Of a DNA stretch of 64,000 nucleotides, positions 59,627 to 64,000 are shown piece by piece. The notes under the pieces are model-generated. The model worked only from the letters and a program-made list of their open reading frames with translations, was not told the origin of the DNA and did not search any database. This DNA comes from Flavobacteriales bacterium. Its GTDB lineage: Bacteria; Bacteroidota; Bacteroidia; Flavobacteriales_F; PHOS-HE28. The stretch is from positions 56,433 through 120,432 of the forward strand of contig JAIOIH010000053.1 in NCBI GenBank assembly GCA_019912395.1, given 5' to 3'. The translations under genes and the position numbers were made by a program. The number at the start of each line of letters is the position of its first letter. Within the stretch, counting starts at the first letter, position 1.

Positions 59627-62608
59627 ATGCGGACTTGCACCCCTTTGCTCCAAGCAGCACTGCTCACGCTGCTCCTGTCTTGCCCGGTGATGGGACAAGT
59701 GGCCTACCCGCCTCATGTGGTGCAGAATGTGAACTGGACCAGCGGCACGCACCATGTGGGCGTGTCCCCGCAACTGCTTTCCCCTGGTTCGCCAGGCCAG
59801 ACCGTGACCATCAGTGGAGATGCCGTAGGCGAATTCGTTTCCGGCACCGCCGTGCGGTTGGCCAAGGGGTTCCATGCGGGCACCTTCACCGGGAACGGAT
59901 ATTTCCATGCCTGGATTGACGAGAGCCTTGCGCCCGGCCCTGTCGCAGTGATCGCACCTGACCCCGACACCCACGTGCAGGGCAATGTGCTGCACGTGAA
60001 CAAATGGGAAAAGCTGGAGATCGGGCTGCAATTGCCGCAGGACTACCAGGATGCCATCGACCGCTTCTTCGCGCATTACTATGCCGACCCCAACGACCCG
60101 TATGTAGCCACGCCCGGCAACGTGGACCCCGCGCACGACCTGAACCCCTACGCGGATGATTCGCTTCAATTGGTGATGACCCTCACCCGGCCCGATGGTT
60201 CGCAAACACTCAAATGGGGCTTCTTCATGCGGGAGGCGGAGTGGGGGAGCAATGCCCCAGCCGCCCTCCTAGTGGCGAACACCGATGGCCCGCTCCATCC
60301 CTATCACATCCGCTTCCGTATGGCACCGGACATGGAAGGGGAATGGCAGTTCACCCTCTCCATCACTGCCCCGCATACGTTTGACCTGGCCGGTGCCCCA
60401 TTGGCCCCGTTGCAGTTCACGGGCTACGCCTTCACTTGCGACCCGCCGCTGCCGGACAATCACGGCCCCCTGCGCGTGAACGAAGCGAACCGGCGCACCT
60501 TGCAATTTGAAGATGGCACAGCATTCTTTGGCTTGGGCACGAACATGGCCGACACACGTATTTCAACGCCGGGAGTGCGTACCTTTTGCCAACGTGATTT
60601 CTACTACATGCAGGAAGCTATGGAGGATCTACATGAAGTGGGGGGCAACTTCATGCGTATGTATTTAATGCGGAACATCTTTGCACCTGAATGGGTGAAC
60701 CTTGGCATATATGATGCCTTCAAATCACCGGATCCATGCAGCATGCCATCGGCAACACCAACGGTATGGGGCAACTGCCAATATCAATGTTGGGCGTTTG
60801 ATCAATTCCTTGACAAAGCCCGAGCAAGCAACATTTATGTTCAACTTTGCATCGACCCTTATCCTCCGATAACGGTTTATGAGAACTTTATATGGGGAAA
60901 CCATGCTTACATGATTAATTTCGTGGAGCCGTACCCACAGGCACCGCCCATGAACAAATATGATCTGAAGCGGTTTTTCTTCAAGGATGGAGATCCTGCA
61001 CAAACCGCGAGTGGCGTATTCTACTACTGGAAGCGCAAGTACAAGTACATAATGTCCCGTTGGGGATACTCGGTGAACATAGCGGCCATCGAACCATTCA
61101 ACGAGATCGACCAGATGCTCTCTTATCAGACGGTTACAATGGACGCGATCTGCGATGAGAACGATGGGACATGGAATACCGATCCTGCCCTGCCAGCCAC
61201 CATCAACCAATGGATAACGGACATCGCGGAGTACGTGAGAGGGCCAGTGGACCTGGACAATCCCGTGACCTCGCCACTAGGCGAGGACAAGAAGCTCTTT
61301 CTAATGAGCTATACCGATGCGGCCTCGGCAACCGACACAGAGCATTATCTGCACCTTACCAACCCACAGGTGGACTTGATGAGCGTACACAAGTACGCAT
61401 GGCCCGACCCACAATATGACATCGGCCAGCCCGACTCCTGGATGAAGTATGCCTTCGACCATGTCCAAGATTTTTGGAATGCATACCCCTCCGATAACGC
61501 TCCGCTCCACCAACGCAAGCCTTTCACCCAGGGGGAGACGAACTATTGGAATGAAATGCAGGTCGGTGGCTGGAAGAACCACATTGAAAAGATCTTCCAC
61601 AACTACGATGTCTCCTTCCACAACGAGCTCTGGTCCTCCGCATTCAGTGGCAAGTTCGCTGCGGGCACCACTTGGTTGTGGGAACGCGTGTTCTGGTGGC
61701 CTGATGCGTTGCCGCAGCCGCCGTCGGATCCGGACAACAATGAGGAGCAGATAGGCCCGTTTTCTAATGTACTTGGTGCGACGAACAATTTGGACCTGGG
61801 CCTCGGCATTCCCATCCCAATCCAGAACCGCACGCTACACCACCATTTTAAGCCCTTGGCCGACCTGTTATATCATCCAAGCTGGCTGGACATTGGGTTC
61901 TTCAACAGCGATTATACCGCCAACAAGGTGTTCGATGAAAGCAATGCGAACAAAATCGAGGGTTACTACCTGAAAAGTGCAGACAGTACTGTGGCCATTG
62001 GCTGGGTACACAACCGAAACGCTTGGGTAATGAACAGTTACTATCTGGCCAACACCGATACCACGCAGAACTTCTTTGGCTGTACGGTGCCTAGTGACAC
62101 GTCCATCACCCTTACAGGCTTCCTGCCCAGTACCGAATACCATATCAGTTGGTTCCCCACCCGGATGGACAGCACGGTGCTTCCAATGGACACTGTGCGG
62201 ATATCCAGTGGTACAGGAACACTGCTGCTGGATCTTTCCACCGCGCCGTTCGGCGATATAATCCAATACTACTTGGACACGCTGCGCGCTGATTATGCAT
62301 TCATCATCACCCCCGAACCTTTTGAGAAAAGCATGCAGGCCAGGGTCACAGATCAAATAACACCTGAAACTGGCTGGGACTTTTTTCTGTACCCCAACCC
62401 TGCTCGCGATGCACTTTATCTGCGCTTTCAAGATGATGCGCCCAAGGACATTACGGTACTTGATGTAACTGGGCGTCAGGTGGCCTACCAGAGCAATATC
62501 ACTGCAGCCAACCACTTCCTTTCCATTGGTAGACTGGCCAAAGGCGCCTATTGGGTGCGAGTAGCCGACAGTAATCGTTGGAAGGTCAAGAAACTAATTG
62601 TTCACTGA
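59627..62608 (+). CDS. T9SS-secreted glycoside-hydrolase-like protein (DUF5060 + TIM barrel)
   Basis: 993 residues from the ATG at 59627, which opens a signal peptide (1-24, ...SCPVMGQ). Residues ~120-280 resemble a DUF5060-type Ig-like domain (VNKWEKLEIGLQL..., HIRFRMAPDMEGEWQFTLSIT). From ~285 comes NEANRRTLQFEDGTAFFGLGTNMA and a (beta/alpha)8-like domain with AFDQFLDKARASNIYVQLCI and IAAIEPFNEID, where E493 is the candidate acid/base. In DLMSVHKYAW...PFTQGETNYW, E637 is the candidate nucleophile. This is the layout of clan GH-A hydrolases. The C-terminus is a T9SS sorting domain (FFLYPNPARDALYLRF, DVTGRQVAYQ, LAKGAYWVRVAD). Substrate unknown. GC content falls markedly within the barrel-coding part. 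Confidence 0.8.
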   Translation: MRTCTPLLQAALLTLLLSCPVMGQVAYPPHVVQNVNWTSGTHHVGVSPQLLSPGSPGQTVTISGDAVGEFVSGTAVRLAKGFHAGTFTGNGYFHAWIDESLAPGPVAVIAPDPDTHVQGNVLHVNKWEKLEIGLQLPQDYQDAIDRFFAHYYADPNDPYVATPGNVDPAHDLNPYADDSLQLVMTLTRPDGSQTLKWGFFMREAEWGSNAPAALLVANTDGPLHPYHIRFRMAPDMEGEWQFTLSITAPHTFDLAGAPLAPLQFTGYAFTCDPPLPDNHGPLRVNEANRRTLQFEDGTAFFGLGTNMADTRISTPGVRTFCQRDFYYMQEAMEDLHEVGGNFMRMYLMRNIFAPEWVNLGIYDAFKSPDPCSMPSATPTVWGNCQYQCWAFDQFLDKARASNIYVQLCIDPYPPITVYENFIWGNHAYMINFVEPYPQAPPMNKYDLKRFFFKDGDPAQTASGVFYYWKRKYKYIMSRWGYSVNIAAIEPFNEIDQMLSYQTVTMDAICDENDGTWNTDPALPATINQWITDIAEYVRGPVDLDNPVTSPLGEDKKLFLMSYTDAASATDTEHYLHLTNPQVDLMSVHKYAWPDPQYDIGQPDSWMKYAFDHVQDFWNAYPSDNAPLHQRKPFTQGETNYWNEMQVGGWKNHIEKIFHNYDVSFHNELWSSAFSGKFAAGTTWLWERVFWWPDALPQPPSDPDNNEEQIGPFSNVLGATNNLDLGLGIPIPIQNRTLHHHFKPLADLLYHPSWLDIGFFNSDYTANKVFDESNANKIEGYYLKSADSTVAIGWVHNRNAWVMNSYYLANTDTTQNFFGCTVPSDTSITLTGFLPSTEYHISWFPTRMDSTVLPMDTVRISSGTGTLLLDLSTAPFGDIIQYYLDTLRADYAFIITPEPFEKSMQARVTDQITPETGWDFFLYPNPARDALYLRFQDDAPKDITVLDVTGRQVAYQSNITAANHFLSIGRLAKGAYWVRVADSNRWKVKKLIVH

Positions 62609-62611
62609 ACC

Positions 62612-64000
62612 ATGAGAACACGAAGGCTATGTGCCGGTATGATCGTGTGGGTGAGTTGTGTTCAGGCACAGCAACCCTTCGAGAATATCTACTACTCAAC
62701 ATCTGGATACCAGATGAATCTGACCGAGTTGAACAGTGGCAACTTGATGACTGCCTTTGCGTGGTATCCAGGTGTGTCTTTGTTGGATCGGGATGGAAAT
62801 TTTATACAATCCAAGTGCTTCTATGGAGATTCAGTTTTGACAATGGGTTCAATCCGAAAGTACTCCGACAATGAGGTCTATTTCGTGACAAGCTATCGCA
62901 AGGATTCCTGCACGGCGATGGGGTCGATTACTGTACCATATACTCATCCTGCGATTGGTCGGATGGATTCCTTGGGTAATATCTTGGAGTTCCGCCATTA
63001 TGCGCTCAATGCAGCTTGCGGCAATTCTCCGGGGGACTTGGAACTTACTTCGGCTAAAGATATACTGGTTTGGGGCAGAGATAACAGGTTCTTCGCGTTC
63101 AAGGTGGACTCGGCTGGAGCGCCTGTTTGGGCAAAACGATTCAGCAACAACGGCAGTTTCCGATTCATCAAAGAACTCCCCGGAGGTGACCTTCTGGCGG
63201 GCTTCGATATGGATACGGCCGGTGCATCGGTCGCGCGGCTCGATGCGTTCGGTAACTTCATTTGGTGCAAGAGCTACATGCGCCCTATGGGCAGAGTGCA
63301 TGATGCCGTCGTGGAGTCGGACAGTTCGTTCATCATCACCGGTTACACGGGAAGCACACCATACAAGCTGTTCATGATGAAGCTGGACGGTGGGGGGGAA
63401 GTTCAGTGGTGCAGGGGCTATGACGCGATCAATGGATGGTCCACACTGCACCGATCACGTATCGAGACGACACTGGACGGCAATTTTGTGTTCTTGGCGA
63501 CTCTGGCTCAAGCCCAGTATCCCTATTTTTTCCGACCCTTCCTGATGAAGTCCGACCTGAACGGAGACACGCTATGGACCCGGTCAGTAGGCTCCGACAG
63601 TTATGCTTATTACACTCGGGATCTGCTGGCCTCTTCGGACGGCGGCTTTCTCTTCAGCGGCATTGTCTGGGGCAACCTTCCCGAGATGAACACCGGATTG
63701 CCCTATATCTTCAAGGCTGATTCCCTGGGGCACTTTTCCTGCCAAGATCAGGCGCACCCCGTTCAGGTGCTGGACCTCTTTCCCACCGACAGTAGTTTCG
63801 TGCTCACCTCGGTGGATGGTGCCACGGTTCACCCCGCCTTCGTGAACGATACCCTCTTCGATCCCATCGCCGTGTACGATGCCTGTATCGTCACCAGTGT
63901 CCCCGCTCCCTTGCAGAGCAAAGCACGCAGGGTGAGTATCCGCCCCAACCCTACCACGGGAAGCTTCACCGTAGAGTTCACCGATCCGCTTGCAGCGGAC
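62612..64000 (+). CDS. T9SS cargo protein (3' end cut by the window)
   Basis: An open frame from the ATG at 62612 to the last base (463 codons), 3 bases after the previous stop. Signal peptide MRTRRLCAGMIVWVSCVQAQ. The body repeats a ~50-residue pattern with a Trp-containing strand and xxDSxG turns: IGRMDSLGNILEF, FKVDSAGAPVWAKRF, ARLDAFGNFIWCKSY, MMKLDGGGEVQWCRGY, KSDLNGDTLWTRSV, FKADSLGHFSCQDQ. This matches the blade pattern of Bacteroidota beta-propeller-like (SBBP/delta-60-type) secreted proteins. The window ends inside a T9SS sorting domain (RVSIRPNPTTGSFTVEFTDP). Function unknown. The first ~500 bases are AT-richer than most of the window. Confidence 0.82.
   Translation, partial: MRTRRLCAGMIVWVSCVQAQQPFENIYYSTSGYQMNLTELNSGNLMTAFAWYPGVSLLDRDGNFIQSKCFYGDSVLTMGSIRKYSDNEVYFVTSYRKDSCTAMGSITVPYTHPAIGRMDSLGNILEFRHYALNAACGNSPGDLELTSAKDILVWGRDNRFFAFKVDSAGAPVWAKRFSNNGSFRFIKELPGGDLLAGFDMDTAGASVARLDAFGNFIWCKSYMRPMGRVHDAVVESDSSFIITGYTGSTPYKLFMMKLDGGGEVQWCRGYDAINGWSTLHRSRIETTLDGNFVFLATLAQAQYPYFFRPFLMKSDLNGDTLWTRSVGSDSYAYYTRDLLASSDGGFLFSGIVWGNLPEMNTGLPYIFKADSLGHFSCQDQAHPVQVLDLFPTDSSFVLTSVDGATVHPAFVNDTLFDPIAVYDACIVTSVPAPLQSKARRVSIRPNPTTGSFTVEFTDPLAAD

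Noticed and set aside
1..64000. CRISPR arrays, tRNA/rRNA genes, insertion sequences or prophage
   Set aside because: No regularly spaced repeats, no cloverleaf or rRNA sequence and no transposase, integrase or phage structural gene was seen. The tail-fibre-like C-terminus at 58261-59622 is a common Bacteroidota surface-protein module and not evidence of phage.

Overview
The window is a stretch of chromosome from a GC-rich member of the Bacteroidota, most likely an environmental Flavobacteriales lineage. Evidence for this: type IX secretion (T9SS) cargo with C-terminal sorting domains, gldB and gldC gliding genes, SprB-type repeats with a gliding-associated C-terminal domain, a short AtpC, an FtsZ with the tail NPFLHDNVD, SusC/OMP_b-brl_3-like receptors, and promoter -7 boxes of the Bacteroidota form TAnnTTYG in front of many genes. 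Shine-Dalgarno sequences are rarely visible. I saw no rRNA, tRNA, CRISPR array or insertion sequence.

Layout. 1-470: end of the F1 ATP synthase genes (atpD tail, atpC). 627-3727: a tight three-gene cassette of two paralogous secreted beta-helix proteins around a T9SS repeat protein. 3907-8704: a MuiA/DUF4139 protein facing a 1047-residue choice-of-anchor-L/SprB-repeat surface protein. 8951-13399: a fatty acid desaturase, an RRM-RGG RNA-binding protein and a TonB-dependent receptor. 13559-18180 (minus strand): a heme-uptake-type operon with a T9SS-sorted HmuY-like protein, a TonB receptor and a HmuY-like lipoprotein, divergent from a two-component system (18397-20456).

20590-37066 (minus strand): the division and cell-wall (dcw) cluster read mraZ-rsmH-ftsL-ftsI-murE-mraY-murD-(murD-like fragment)-ftsW-murG-murC-ftsQ-ftsA-ftsZ, followed by yqeY. 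Most junctions overlap by ATGA or TAATG, so the cluster looks translationally coupled. A separate small gene encoding only a MurD-type C-terminal domain lies between murD and ftsW. The mraZ promoter carries a three-copy, 10-bp-period MraZ-type operator.

37457-49085: alpha/beta hydrolase-engB, gldB-gldC, a PorT-like barrel protein, nadE, the 2-oxoacid:ferredoxin oxidoreductase genes korA-korB, acid phosphatase-dtd-MazG-like, and a barrel protein with waaA (Kdo transferase). 49238-57899: a nucleotide-sugar operon. It holds homologues of WbpE, WbpD, WbpB and WbpA, which together make UDP-2,3-diacetamido-2,3-dideoxy-glucuronate from UDP-GlcNAc. It also holds UDP-glucose dehydrogenase plus UDP-glucuronate decarboxylase (to UDP-xylose), dTDP-glucose 4,6-dehydratase and a CpsB/YwqE-type tyrosine phosphatase. 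No glycosyltransferase or flippase is in the window. 58261-64000: three large extracellular protein genes (an SprB-repeat protein, a DUF5060/TIM-barrel glycosidase-like T9SS protein, and a T9SS protein cut by the window end), with locally lower GC.

The clearest unexplained items are the stand-alone MurD C-terminal domain gene, the HmuY pair in which one member is T9SS-sorted, the beta-helix cassette, the in-frame 24-bp tandem repeat at the start of korB, a 46-bp perfect palindrome, and promoters so close to start codons that mRNAs would be nearly leaderless. All calls are from reading the sequence; no database search was run.
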